From: an uncultured Pelagibacteraceae bacterium
GTDB lineage: Bacteria; Pseudomonadota; Alphaproteobacteria; Pelagibacterales; Pelagibacteraceae
Direction of reading: 5' to 3'
Assembly: GCA_902519445.1 (NCBI GenBank)
Contig: CABYJR010000007.1
Location: 1-32,218 of the forward strand
Length of the DNA stretch: 32,218 nt
Every line of letters starts with the position of its first letter. The stretch's first letter is position 1. Shown here piece by piece: positions 1 to 7,529 of the stretch. The notes beneath the pieces were generated by a model that was given only the letters and a program-made list of their open reading frames with translations, did not search any database and was not told the DNA's origin. The position numbers and the translations under genes were made by a program.

Positions 1-1240
1 TAACTTATTTCCAACACCAAGATTAAAAATAAAAGATTTAAAGATAAATATAACTTCTGGTAACCTAAATTTACTCACAGCAAATGACACATCATTAAAG
101 CTATCAATAAAAAATTTATTAGCTAAAGAAAAACATAAAGTTAAAAAAATTATTATTAATGATTTTGAGAGCAATATAAATTTAAAAAAATTAAAGAATT
201 ATAATAGTATCTTTGAAAAAAAAATTAGTTTAATTCCCATAGTTTTTACAAAAGGAAAAATTGTGTTGCATGATAGTAAAAATTATATAGCCACAATTAC
301 TAAAGCAAATTTAAATGTAAAATTATTAAAAAATTATTCTGAGGTCAATTTAGAAGGAAAGTTTTTAAATGATAATATTAATATTAATTTTAGTAATGAA
401 ATTGATGATAACAAGCCAACAACAAAGATAGAACTAAAAATGAAAGAATCGAATTTTTACACTAAGATTAGTTTTTTAGATTTAAAAAAAAATATAAAAA
501 ATGGAAGATTTTTAATAAAAAAAGATAATAATAAAATTTCTGGAATTTTTGATTATAAAGACAATCAGATAACAATTCTAAAATCAAATATAAGAAATAA
601 ATTTATAGATGGAAAGGTAGCGGGAAATTTAATATTACTACCTTATTTTGATTTTAATTTAGATCTAAATTTAAATAGCATAAATTTTACGAAGGTATAC
701 AATTACTTTTTATCTTTAGATAAAAAAGAGCAGAAAGAGCTTTTTAAAATTAATAAAAAGATAAATGGAAAATTAAATTTCGCAACTGAAAAAGTTTATT
801 CCAAACATAATTTGGTAAAATCTTTTGAGTCAAGAATAAAATTTTATAATGGAAATACAAAAATAGAACAGTTCTTAATTAATCTTGGGAAATTGGGAGC
901 GGCTGATTTGTTGGGCAAGATTGATAATAATGAAGATTCTCTTAATTTTAAATTTGAAAGCAATATATTTGTAGATAACAAAAAGAAATTTTTAAGCAAA
1001 TTTGGAATATATAACAAAGAAAAAATTTCATCTAATTTATTTGTTCAAGGTAATTTTGATTTAGAAAATATTAGAACTAGTTTCTATGAAATCTCAGGTC
1101 AGGAAAAATTTAATACAGAAGATATTAACTTTATCGAGTCAGAATTTAACGATTTAATGCTCGGAAATGATTTTGAAGACTTATTTAATTTTCAAAAATT
1201 TAAAGTTTTTTTAAAATCTGCAAGAGATGATAAGAATTAA
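1..1240 (+). CDS. AsmA-like envelope protein, 3' part only
   Basis: The reading frame is open from the first complete codon (base 2) to the TAA at 1238-1240, about 412 residues. The true start therefore lies upstream of the window, and internal GTG or ATG codons are not the start. The visible part is rich in Asn, Lys, Ile and Phe, and has the alternating short hydrophobic/polar strands of the long beta-rich AsmA/YhdP-type proteins that span or border the periplasm and affect outer-membrane lipid transport. There is no membrane helix in this part. The last ~120 residues (KIEQFLINLGKLGAADLLGKI, then a FESNIFVDNKKK stretch) resemble the AsmA-like C-terminal region. It ends one base before the convergent fumC stop. 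The family assignment rests on general character, not on a diagnostic motif. Confidence 0.5.
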   Translation, partial: NLFPTPRLKIKDLKINITSGNLNLLTANDTSLKLSIKNLLAKEKHKVKKIIINDFESNINLKKLKNYNSIFEKKISLIPIVFTKGKIVLHDSKNYIATITKANLNVKLLKNYSEVNLEGKFLNDNININFSNEIDDNKPTTKIELKMKESNFYTKISFLDLKKNIKNGRFLIKKDNNKISGIFDYKDNQITILKSNIRNKFIDGKVAGNLILLPYFDFNLDLNLNSINFTKVYNYFLSLDKKEQKELFKINKKINGKLNFATEKVYSKHNLVKSFESRIKFYNGNTKIEQFLINLGKLGAADLLGKIDNNEDSLNFKFESNIFVDNKKKFLSKFGIYNKEKISSNLFVQGNFDLENIRTSFYEISGQEKFNTEDINFIESEFNDLMLGNDFEDLFNFQKFKVFLKSARDDKN

Positions 1241-1241
1241 T

Positions 1242-2630
1242 TTAATAAGGTTTAACCATCTTTTTGGGGTCGACAACTTTATCGTAATCTTTATTATTTA
1301 TTAATCCAGATTTTATTGCTTCTTCTTTTAAGGTTGTCCCATTTTTATATGCTTTTTTTGCAATTTTTGCAGCATTGTCATATCCAATTTTTGGAGAAAG
1401 AGCAGTAACTAACATCAAAGAATTGTCCAAATATTTTTTAATTTTCTTTTTGTCTGCTTTAAGTCCTTTTACACAATAATTTGCAAAACTTTTTGAAGAG
1501 TCAGACATGATATGAATAGATTGTAAGATGTTGTGAATGATTAATGGTTTAAACACATTTAATTCAAAATGTCCGTGTGAACCTGCCATAGTTATTCCAT
1601 TGTGATTTCCAATAACTTTTACACAAACCATTGTTACCGCTTCGCATTGAGTGGGATTTACTTTACCAGGCATAATAGACGATCCAGGTTCATTTTCAGG
1701 TAAAATAAGTTCACCATATCCGGCTCGTGGTCCCGATCCCAAAAATCTTATATCATTTGCAATTTTCATTAAACACACAGCCGTGGTATTCATTGTTCCT
1801 GAAAAATTAACTATCGAATCGTGAGCTGCCAATGCAGCAAACTTATTTTCAGAAGTTTTAAAGGGCAGTTTTGTCATTTTTTTTAATTCTAAAACTATTT
1901 TTTTATCAAAACCTTTTCTAGTGTTTAAACCTGTACCTACGGCTGTTCCGCCTTGTGCTAAAAAATATATTTCTTCTAAAGAATGCTCTATTCGTTTTAT
2001 GCATTTTGTTAACTGAGAATGGTACCCAGAAAATTCTTGTCCAAGAGTAATAGGCGTGGCATCTTGAAGATGTGTTCTTCCAACTTTAATAATTTTATTA
2101 AATTCCTTAGATTTTTTTTTTAATTCATTGTTTAATAATTTTAAAGAAGGTATCAATTTTCCGGTAGCTTTAATCGCAATAGCAATATGCATTGCTGAAG
2201 GAAACACATCATTTGTTGACTGAGATTTATTAACATGATCATTAGGATGAACTGGTTTTTTTGATCCTATTTTTCCACCAAGCAAATGAATGGCTCTGTT
2301 TGAAATTACTTCATTAACATTCATGTTGGTTTGAGTTCCTGATCCCGTTTGCCAAACTTTAAGAGGAAAATGATCTTTATGTTTTCCGGCTATAATTTCG
2401 TTAGCTACCTTAATAATAATTTTACTTATTTTCTTATCCAAATCTCCATTTTTTGCATTTACTATTGCAGCTGCTTTTTTAATCATAGCAATAGATTTAA
2501 TAACGATTGGCCTTACTAAAAAATCTCCTATATCAAAGTATTTATTAGATCTTTGAGTTGAAGCTCCCCAATATTTATCTGATGGCACTTTGACCTTTCC
2601 TAAAGAATCAAATTCAGTTCTAAATTTCAT
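1242..2630 (-). CDS. fumC: Class II fumarate hydratase
   Basis: Reversibly hydrates fumarate to malate in the TCA cycle; cytosolic homotetramer, with no iron-sulfur cluster. The protein is 462 residues, normal for class II fumarases. It shows the superfamily signature [15 protein letters not shown] near residues 312-326, the N-terminal [13 protein letters not shown], the substrate motif [14 protein letters not shown], and the [17 protein letters not shown] stretch. The start is taken at the ATG whose first base is 2630 (MKFRTEFD), because the family begins there. An in-frame ATG at 2648 would add six residues and overlap the upstream small membrane-protein gene. That gene ends at 2633, so the two are probably co-transcribed. 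No strong Shine-Dalgarno precedes it. Its 3' end faces the AsmA-like gene with one base between them. Confidence 0.96.
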   Translation of the reverse strand: MKFRTEFDSLGKVKVPSDKYWGASTQRSNKYFDIGDFLVRPIVIKSIAMIKKAAAIVNAKNGDLDKKISKIIIKVANEIIAGKHKDHFPLKVWQTGSGTQTNMNVNEVISNRAIHLLGGKIGSKKPVHPNDHVNKSQSTNDVFPSAMHIAIAIKATGKLIPSLKLLNNELKKKSKEFNKIIKVGRTHLQDATPITLGQEFSGYHSQLTKCIKRIEHSLEEIYFLAQGGTAVGTGLNTRKGFDKKIVLELKKMTKLPFKTSENKFAALAAHDSIVNFSGTMNTTAVCLMKIANDIRFLGSGPRAGYGELILPENEPGSSIMPGKVNPTQCEAVTMVCVKVIGNHNGITMAGSHGHFELNVFKPLIIHNILQSIHIMSDSSKSFANYCVKGLKADKKKIKKYLDNSLMLVTALSPKIGYDNAAKIAKKAYKNGTTLKEEAIKSGLINNKDYDKVVDPKKMVKPY

Positions 2631-2632
2631 AT

Positions 2633-2824
2633 TTACAAGAATAACCATAAAATTAGCGAAACTATGGCAATAATTCCGATTAGGACACGAACCCCGAATA
2701 AATACCTGGCTATTTTTGTCGCTGCTTTAGAATCTTTACTTTTTCCAGCTCCCAAAGAAATTACAAAATAAAAAGCTATTAAAATAATGATTATGATAAT
2801 TAGAATTTCAAATTTTTCAAACAT
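2633..2824 (-). CDS. Small two-helix membrane protein (DUF2909/HIG1-like)
   Basis: A 63-residue protein with two predicted membrane helices (about residues 7-25 and 42-62). They are joined by a basic, Lys/Ser-rich loop ([20 protein letters not shown]) that ends in the VRVLIG segment. This layout matches small inner-membrane proteins annotated as 'twin transmembrane protein' (DUF2909) or HIG1-domain proteins, some of which are accessory to respiratory complexes. I cannot separate these options by eye, and no function is proven. It lies immediately upstream of fumC, two bases before the chosen fumC ATG, so it is probably translationally coupled. It is divergent from the crotonase gene. Codon use matches the neighbours. 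Confidence 0.7.
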   Translation of the reverse strand: MFEKFEILIIIIIILIAFYFVISLGAGKSKDSKAATKIARYLFGVRVLIGIIAIVSLILWLFL

Positions 2825-2911
2825 TAGTATAAATACTTATACGTTTTTATTGTTAATTTATCTATAATCAAATAGATGACTTATTTATAAAAAAATGAGA
2901 AGGTCTAATTT
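2825..2911. promoter_or_regulatory. Divergent intergenic region with a -10-like TATAAT
   Basis: This 87-base spacer separates the minus-strand membrane-protein/fumC pair from the plus-strand crotonase pair, so it should carry a promoter for each. On the plus strand a perfect TATAAT lies at 2863-2868, but no good -35 hexamer is visible 15-18 bases upstream. A GAGAAGG Shine-Dalgarno-like stretch lies 8 bases before the ATG at 2912. I see no convincing hexamer pair on the minus strand. Confidence 0.35.
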
Positions 2912-3697
2912 ATGAAAGAAAATTCAAATATTATTTTAACATTTTTAGACGGAGAAATAGCACGAATCAAAATAAATGATGCAAGTAATTATAATGCATT
3001 ATCTTCAAAGAATATTAGCTCTTTAATAGATATTTTTAAAAATTTGAATAATGATAATAAAACTAAAGTCATAATTATAGAAGGGGAAGGAAAAGGATTT
3101 AGCGCTGGACATGATTTAAAAGAAATCCGTTCTTTAAAAAATAAACCCAAATATAAAAAATTATTTAATTCATGTTCAAAGTTAATGATGGAAATTATCG
3201 AAGGTAGAAAGCCAGTTATAGCTAAAGTTCATGGAGCAGCTTTTGCAGCCGGATGTCAACTGGTAGCAAGTTGTGATTTAGCAATTAGTTCAGATGACGC
3301 AATATTTGCTACACCCGGAGTAAATATAGGATTATTTTGCAGCACTCCTATGGTGGCTGTTAGTAGAAAAGTAAGCAGAAAGAAAACAATGAAAATGTTG
3401 TTAACTGGTGATCCTATAAATGCAGAATATGCCAAGGAGATTGGATTAATAAATGATTACTATCCTATTTCAGAATTAGAAGAAGAAGTTTTAAAACTAG
3501 CAAGAAAAATTGCTTCAAAATCAAATCTTACAATTAAAATTGGTAAAAAAGCTTTTTATAAACAGTTAGAAATGCCAATAAGCAAAGCTTACAAATATAC
3601 AAGTGAAGTCATGACTAAAAATGCTATGGAACTTGATGCAGAAGAAGGTATTTCAGCTTTTTTAGAAAAAAGAAAACCAAATTGGAAAAATAAATAA
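2912..3697 (+). CDS. Enoyl-CoA hydratase/isomerase-fold protein, ECHDC3-like
   Basis: A 261-residue crotonase-fold protein. The CoA and oxyanion-hole loop is clear (FSAGHDLKEI, residues 63-72), as is the second loop (GAAFAAGCQLVASCDLAIS, 108-126). The two catalytic glutamates of true enoyl-CoA hydratases (rat Glu144 and Glu164) are replaced by Gln116 in AAGCQL and by Gly136 in TPGVNIG. The FATPGVNIGLFCSTPM block is the hallmark of the ECHDC3-like branch, whose reaction is not well defined. An ordinary hydratase in beta-oxidation is therefore doubtful, and another acyl-CoA substrate or a non-hydratase role is more likely. The downstream CoA-binding gene starts at the very next base, so the pair is surely co-expressed. 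The start at 2912 has a GAGAAGG 8 bases upstream. Confidence 0.85.
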   Translation: MKENSNIILTFLDGEIARIKINDASNYNALSSKNISSLIDIFKNLNNDNKTKVIIIEGEGKGFSAGHDLKEIRSLKNKPKYKKLFNSCSKLMMEIIEGRKPVIAKVHGAAFAAGCQLVASCDLAISSDDAIFATPGVNIGLFCSTPMVAVSRKVSRKKTMKMLLTGDPINAEYAKEIGLINDYYPISELEEEVLKLARKIASKSNLTIKIGKKAFYKQLEMPISKAYKYTSEVMTKNAMELDAEEGISAFLEKRKPNWKNK

Positions 3698-4165
3698 ATG
3701 GCTGAAGATGCATTAATTAAAAAAACTCTCGAAGAATCCAAAACGATTGCTATGGTTGGTGTAAGTTCAATTAAAAAAGAAGTATCTACAAATATAAGGC
3801 GAAGGCCTTCAACCATTGTAATGAAATATATGCAGGAATTTGGCTATAAAGTTATACCAGTAAATCCATTTTCTGCTGGTGAAAAAATACATGGAGAAAC
3901 TATAGTTTCAAAATTAAGCGATATTAAAATACCAATAGATATAGTTGATGTATTTCGTCCATCAAAAGAAGCAACAATGATTGCTGAGGATGTTATAAAG
4001 ATAGGGGCAAAAGCATTTTGGCTTCAATATGGAATTCAAAACGATGAAGCTAAAAAAATAGTAGAATCAAAAAATATTTCGTATATTGCTAACAAATGTA
4101 TTAAACAAGAATATCAGCGACTTTTTCTAAAAACCAATCCAGTATTCCCGGCTCTTAAAAAATGA
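3698..4165 (+). CDS. CoA-binding domain protein, YccU type
   Basis: A 155-residue single-domain Rossmann protein of the CoA_binding/YccU family. The fold is seen as KTIAMVGVSS (residues 15-24), a second strand YKVIPVNPFSAGEKIHGE (50-67), and IPIDIVDVFRPSKEA, followed by AFWLQYGIQNDEAKKI and the NKCIKQEY tail typical of YccU. The family binds CoA through a domain like that of succinyl-CoA synthetase alpha; its physiological role is unknown. The ATG follows the crotonase stop without a gap, which suggests translational coupling and a shared acyl-CoA-related job (inference). It ends three bases before the convergent DUF2334 gene. Confidence 0.85.
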   Translation: MAEDALIKKTLEESKTIAMVGVSSIKKEVSTNIRRRPSTIVMKYMQEFGYKVIPVNPFSAGEKIHGETIVSKLSDIKIPIDIVDVFRPSKEATMIAEDVIKIGAKAFWLQYGIQNDEAKKIVESKNISYIANKCIKQEYQRLFLKTNPVFPALKK

Positions 4166-4168
4166 AAT

Positions 4169-4930
4169 CTATTTTTTAATTAAACGTTTTAATTGAAGTA
4201 TTTTTTTTATAAAAGGATTAATAAGTTTATAGTTGTTATTAATTTTATTTAGTGCTTCTTGATAGGTTATAATTTTATTTGAGTTTTTTTCAATAAATTT
4301 TTTAAAAATATTAAAATCTTTTTCTGCCCAATAGTTCAAATGAATCTGCGTTGATTGAATGCCAAAAGGCAATGCAATTAACTTGTAAAATAATTGAGGT
4401 ATAAATTTAATGTCATTTTCTGAATAAGGCATTAAGCCATATCCGTCAATTATCTCATTTATTCCAGAATTTTTAAGTGCGTAAAATGTATTTTTGTCAT
4501 ACGTATGATTAGGAGCAAAAAAAGATCTTATTTCAATTTTCTCATCATTAAATTTTTTTATTCCTTCTTTTATTTTTAAAGTTTGGATTTCTAGTGAGTG
4601 TCCGCAAAATTCAGAGTCTCCCCCATAACCAAAATAATCATCATTCTTTGTGTTTTTGTCATACACGTGCGTAGAACCATGCATTGAAATTTCCCATCCT
4701 TTATCTTTCCACTTTCTGACCTGTTCCCAAAAATTGTCTTTCTTAGGATATGAGAGTAAATCATTATCTTTGTTATTGGGAATAACTCCCAAAATAGGTT
4801 TAATTTGGTATTTTTCAAACAATGACTCTGATTTTTCCATTAAATCCCAGTTCATGTTTTCAGCTATATCGTCAAGACGAATTAGAATTCCAGTATTTTC
4901 TGTTATGTACTTTTTTATTTTTGATAACAT
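4169..4930 (-). CDS. DUF2334 polysaccharide-deacetylase-like protein
   Basis: A 253-residue protein with the NodB-like deacetylase layout of the DUF2334 family. It has an N-terminal acidic pair, RLDDI (Asp20-Asp21), then a histidine motif, MHGSTH (His84, His88), and FFAPNHTYD (about 137-145). Together these would make a metal site. No signal peptide or membrane segment is evident, so it may act in the cytosol, perhaps on sugar-nucleotide or lipid-linked intermediates (inference). The substrate cannot be named. It is the last gene of the long minus-strand array, 56 bases after the initiator tRNA, and may be transcribed with it or from its own weak promoter. Its C-terminus is Lys/Ile rich. Codon use is like its neighbours. 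Confidence 0.75.
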   Translation of the reverse strand: MLSKIKKYITENTGILIRLDDIAENMNWDLMEKSESLFEKYQIKPILGVIPNNKDNDLLSYPKKDNFWEQVRKWKDKGWEISMHGSTHVYDKNTKNDDYFGYGGDSEFCGHSLEIQTLKIKEGIKKFNDEKIEIRSFFAPNHTYDKNTFYALKNSGINEIIDGYGLMPYSENDIKFIPQLFYKLIALPFGIQSTQIHLNYWAEKDFNIFKKFIEKNSNKIITYQEALNKINNNYKLINPFIKKILQLKRLIKK

Positions 4931-4986
4931 TATAAATAATAACTTAACGGTATAGTATCGGCAAGAATTGGTGAAAGCTTAAATTT

Positions 4987-5063
<77 letters not shown>

Positions 5064-5114
5064 ATAAATCTGTTTTTAAATATTATATTTTAATTGATAG
5101 ATTAGCAATTCTAA

Positions 5115-5309
5115 TTAGAAATTGTTTCTCATTCTTTGAATTTTTTTTGATCTTCTAATATTTTCAGATTTCTCTCTCTTTTTTCTTTCAGATGGTTTTT
5201 CGTAATTGCTTTTAATTTTTAAAATTTTAAAAAAACCTTCTCTTTGAAGTTTTCTTTTAAGAATCCTTAAAGCTTGATCAACATTATTATCTTTTACTTC
5301 TATTTTAAT
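5115..5309 (-). CDS. rpsU: 30S ribosomal protein bS21, with AUU start
   Basis: A 64-residue bS21 that ORF callers limited to ATG/GTG/TTG would miss. From the proposed start it reads (M)[19 protein letters not shown], then [22 protein letters not shown] and a basic tail ending RMRNNF. This matches alphaproteobacterial S21 ([20 protein letters not shown], YEKPSE). In frame upstream there are only GTT, GTA and GAG before a TAG, so no usual start exists. ATT at 5309-5307 lies five bases after a perfect AGGAGG (complement of 5315-5320). ATA two codons later is the only other near-start and is worse placed. bS21 joins the small subunit late and helps mRNA selection at initiation. The gene follows purE by 60 bases. 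A sequencing error turning ATG into ATT cannot be excluded. Confidence 0.9.
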   Translation of the reverse strand: MKIEVKDNNVDQALRILKRKLQREGFFKILKIKSNYEKPSERKKREKSENIRRSKKIQRMRNNF

Positions 5310-5369
5310 AACTACCTCCTAATTAAAGATGCTTTAATTAACATTAAACAAAAAGATTGTCCACCTAGA
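5310..5369 (-). promoter_or_regulatory. rpsU leader: hairpin against a strong Shine-Dalgarno
   Basis: Between purE and rpsU the transcript can form a perfect 9-bp hairpin with arms UAAUUAAAG and CUUUAAUUA and loop CAU (5320-5340). The last base of its 3' arm is the first A of AGGAGG. A ten-codon upstream ORF (ATG at 5345, [10 protein letters not shown]) runs through the hairpin and the Shine-Dalgarno and stops at a TAG just two bases before the ATT. Almost no other gene here has so strong a Shine-Dalgarno. The stem is AT-rich and therefore weak. A regulatory role is inferred. Confidence 0.5.
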
Positions 5370-5861
5370 TTAAAATGGTTTTTTTGGCACTTTTTTTTCA
5401 AAATTTCTCCTGAATTTCTTCAGTTTACTTTCAATTTTTTTGTATCTCACTGATAAAATGGAAGTAGCTAACAATGCTGAGTTTATAGCCCCTGCTTTTC
5501 CTATAGCTAAAGTTCCAACTGGTATTCCGCTTGGCATTTGAACTGTTGAAAGCAGGCTGTCTAAACCTTTTAATTTGCTTTCTGTTGGTACTCCCAGCAC
5601 AGGTAGAGTTGTTAAAGAAGCAGTTACACCTGCTAAATGTGCTGACATTCCAGCTGCTGCAATTATTACTTCCATTTTATTTTTTTCTGCTTCCCTAAGA
5701 AATTTATGTAATCTATTGGGTGTTCTGTGAGCGGATATTACTTTTACTTCATGTTTGATACCAAATTGTTTTAAAGCATCACTGCAATGTTCCATAGTAC
5801 CTTTCCAATCAGATTTGCTGCCCATTATAATCCCTACAAGGCAATTAGATTTTTTTTTCAT
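5370..5861 (-). CDS. purE: N5-carboxyaminoimidazole ribonucleotide mutase
   Basis: Class I PurE, 163 residues, full length. It moves the carboxyl group from N5-CAIR to give CAIR in purine synthesis. The class I pattern is complete: GSKSDW (residues 14-19), SAHRTPNRL (44-52), AAAGMSAHLAGV with its histidine, and LPVLGVPTESKLKGLDSLLSTVQMPSGIPVGTLAIGKAGA. Such enzymes form an octamer and take the product of PurK. In many alphaproteobacteria purK lies between purE and rpsU; here purE is followed directly by the rpsU leader, so PurK must be encoded elsewhere or be absent. It starts 14 bases after trcR with no visible Shine-Dalgarno. Confidence 0.95.
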   Translation of the reverse strand: MKKKSNCLVGIIMGSKSDWKGTMEHCSDALKQFGIKHEVKVISAHRTPNRLHKFLREAEKNKMEVIIAAAGMSAHLAGVTASLTTLPVLGVPTESKLKGLDSLLSTVQMPSGIPVGTLAIGKAGAINSALLATSILSVRYKKIESKLKKFRRNFEKKVPKKPF

Positions 5862-5875
5862 TTATATTTATTAAT

Positions 5876-6451
5876 TTAACTTGGCGTTTCTAATTTTTTT
5901 TGTTTTTCTAGTTCCTTTTTTTTTCTAACAGCTTTACGATCAGCTTTATCTATAGCTTTTTTAATATCAGCTTGACTGCACAAATTAGAAACAACAGGAT
6001 CTTTTGCTAATAAATTTGAAGAATTCCAATATCTTTTATTTCTTATTAAGTCGACAGTTTTTTTTGTACTGCCTACAAGTTTTACTATTTGTCCATCGGA
6101 AAGCTGAGGACAATTTCTTGTTAACCATAATACAGCCTGCGGCCTGTCTTCTCTTTTTGATAAAGGAACATATTTATTAGATTTCTTTTCTGATTTTATA
6201 TCTAAAACTTTTTTATTTAGGACAAGAGGTCTATTAACGTCTTTTGAAGATTCTTCAATCTCCTCTCTAGTTAATTGTCCTGCCAATATAGGATTATATG
6301 CTTTTATTCCTTTAGCTACATCTCCGTCAGCTATACCTTTAACTTCCAATTCATGAAGGTCACAAAAAGCAGCTATTTGTTTAAAGCTTATTTTTGTATT
6401 TTCAACCAACCAAACAGCTGTAGCTTTCGGCATAAAAGGTTTATCAGTCAT
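5876..6451 (-). CDS. trcR: TrcR/DUF1013 transcriptional regulator
   Basis: A 191-residue protein of the DUF1013 family, which is almost limited to alphaproteobacteria and includes the cell-cycle regulator TrcR. The conserved N-terminus is complete (PFMPKATAVWLVENTKISFKQIAAFC, shown in part; HELEVKGIADGDVA; KGIKAYNPILAGQLTREEI), followed by the central RPQAVLWLTRNCPQLSDGQI and GSTKKTVDLIRNKRYWN. The C-terminus is highly basic. The motifs read as two helix-turn-helix-like units, consistent with DNA or RNA-polymerase binding. It lies between rpmE and purE with 14-base spacers on both sides. The assignment is by family; its targets in this organism are unknown. Confidence 0.88.
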   Translation of the reverse strand: MTDKPFMPKATAVWLVENTKISFKQIAAFCDLHELEVKGIADGDVAKGIKAYNPILAGQLTREEIEESSKDVNRPLVLNKKVLDIKSEKKSNKYVPLSKREDRPQAVLWLTRNCPQLSDGQIVKLVGSTKKTVDLIRNKRYWNSSNLLAKDPVVSNLCSQADIKKAIDKADRKAVRKKKELEKQKKLETPS

Positions 6452-6465
6452 ATTATATATTTATG

Positions 6466-6693
6466 TTATTTTTTGGTTGATCTTAAATTACTAAATTTTT
6501 TAAAAAATTTATTTACTCTTCCCTTATCTAATACTTTTTGAGATCCTCCTGTCCAAGCAGGATGAGATTTAGAATCAATATCTAGTTTTAATGTTTCTCC
6601 TTCTTTACCCCAAGTTGACATTGTTTCAAACTGACTTCCGTCTGTCATAACAACTTTTATCTTGTGGTAATTTGGATGTATTTTATCTTTCAT
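6466..6693 (-). CDS. rpmE: 50S ribosomal protein bL31
   Basis: A 75-residue bL31. The start is set at the ATG beginning at 6693 ([15 protein letters not shown]), because the family begins with this motif; a longer frame to 6732 would add a spurious hydrophobic 13-residue leader. It has [23 protein letters not shown] and [18 protein letters not shown], which are typical of alphaproteobacteria. There is no cysteine, so this is the zinc-free type and is not expected to take part in zinc-responsive L31 exchange. It lies 50 bases after suhB and 14 before trcR. The Shine-Dalgarno is weak or absent. Confidence 0.95.
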   Translation of the reverse strand: MKDKIHPNYHKIKVVMTDGSQFETMSTWGKEGETLKLDIDSKSHPAWTGGSQKVLDKGRVNKFFKKFSNLRSTKK

Positions 6694-6743
6694 AAAGAAT
6701 AGTTTAATATAATAAAATAAAATAATTAACAAGAAAAATTTAA

Positions 6744-7529
6744 TTATTTTAAAATCTCAATCATTTCCTTGTTTATTTTTGAGTTTGTTACGAGTATTGT
6801 TTTATTTTCCAGGTATTTATTCTCCCCGTAGAAATCAGTTACAAAGCCGCCAGCTTCTTTAACAAGAATTATTCCAGCAGCTATATCCCAGTAATTTAAA
6901 TTTCTTGCCCAAAAACCATCACATCTTCCAGCCGCAACATAGGCCATATCAAGAGAGCCACTTCCAAGTTTCCTAATTGGTACCATAACTTTTGAAGAAA
7001 ATTTATTATATTCATTCATAGATAATTCTCTGTTCGGAGATCCATATTTTGGCCCACCCGTAAAAAGTAAACAGTCTTTTATTTTTGATCTCGACGAAAC
7101 TCTTATTCTTTGATTATTTAAATAGGCACCGTTTCCTTTTTCGGCAACAAACATTTCATCTTTAATGGGATCATAAATAATACCACAAATAATTTCTTTA
7201 TCTTTCTCTAGTCCTATTGATATTGCAAAATGAGGTATTCCATGTAAAAAATTACTCGTTCCATCTATGGGATCTATAATCCATTTAAAAGATTTATCAT
7301 TGTTTATCTCTCCAACCTCTTCACTTAAAATGGAATAATCAGGTCTCGCTTTCTGCAATTCATCAATAAGAATTTTTTCAACTTTTTTATCTGATGCAGA
7401 AACAAAGTCCCCAGGACCTTTAATAGATACTTGTAAATTTTCAATTTCTCCAAAATCTCTTATTAAAGTTTTTGACGCTTTTCTGCATGCTTTCACCAAT
7501 ATGTTTATATTTGCAGAATTAAGTTTCAT
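6744..7529 (-). CDS. suhB: Inositol monophosphatase family protein, SuhB-like
   Basis: A 261-residue Mg2+- and Li+-sensitive phosphatase-fold protein. The metal-site motifs are all present: SEEVGE (Glu70, Glu71), [12 protein letters not shown] (Asp86, Asp89) and [17 protein letters not shown] near residue 217. It would hydrolyse inositol-1-phosphate or related sugar phosphates. In other bacteria SuhB also has an RNA-related role in rRNA antitermination, which fits its position between efp and rpmE, but that second role cannot be read from the sequence. Its ATG is directly next to the efp stop (no gap). Length and motifs are intact. Confidence 0.92.
   Translation of the reverse strand: MKLNSANINILVKACRKASKTLIRDFGEIENLQVSIKGPGDFVSASDKKVEKILIDELQKARPDYSILSEEVGEINNDKSFKWIIDPIDGTSNFLHGIPHFAISIGLEKDKEIICGIIYDPIKDEMFVAEKGNGAYLNNQRIRVSSRSKIKDCLLFTGGPKYGSPNRELSMNEYNKFSSKVMVPIRKLGSGSLDMAYVAAGRCDGFWARNLNYWDIAAGIILVKEAGGFVTDFYGENKYLENKTILVTNSKINKEMIEILK

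Noticed and set aside
4650-4955. A 101-codon plus-strand frame opposite the DUF2334 gene.
   Set aside because: It mirrors the deacetylase-like gene, which has intact family motifs; no start signal or homology is seen.
5310-5345. Programmed frameshift at AGG-AGG joining the small upstream ORF to rpsU.
   Set aside because: A +1 shift at AGG-AGG soon meets TAA; only a -1 shift would reach rpsU, for which there is no slippery site. AUU initiation is simpler.
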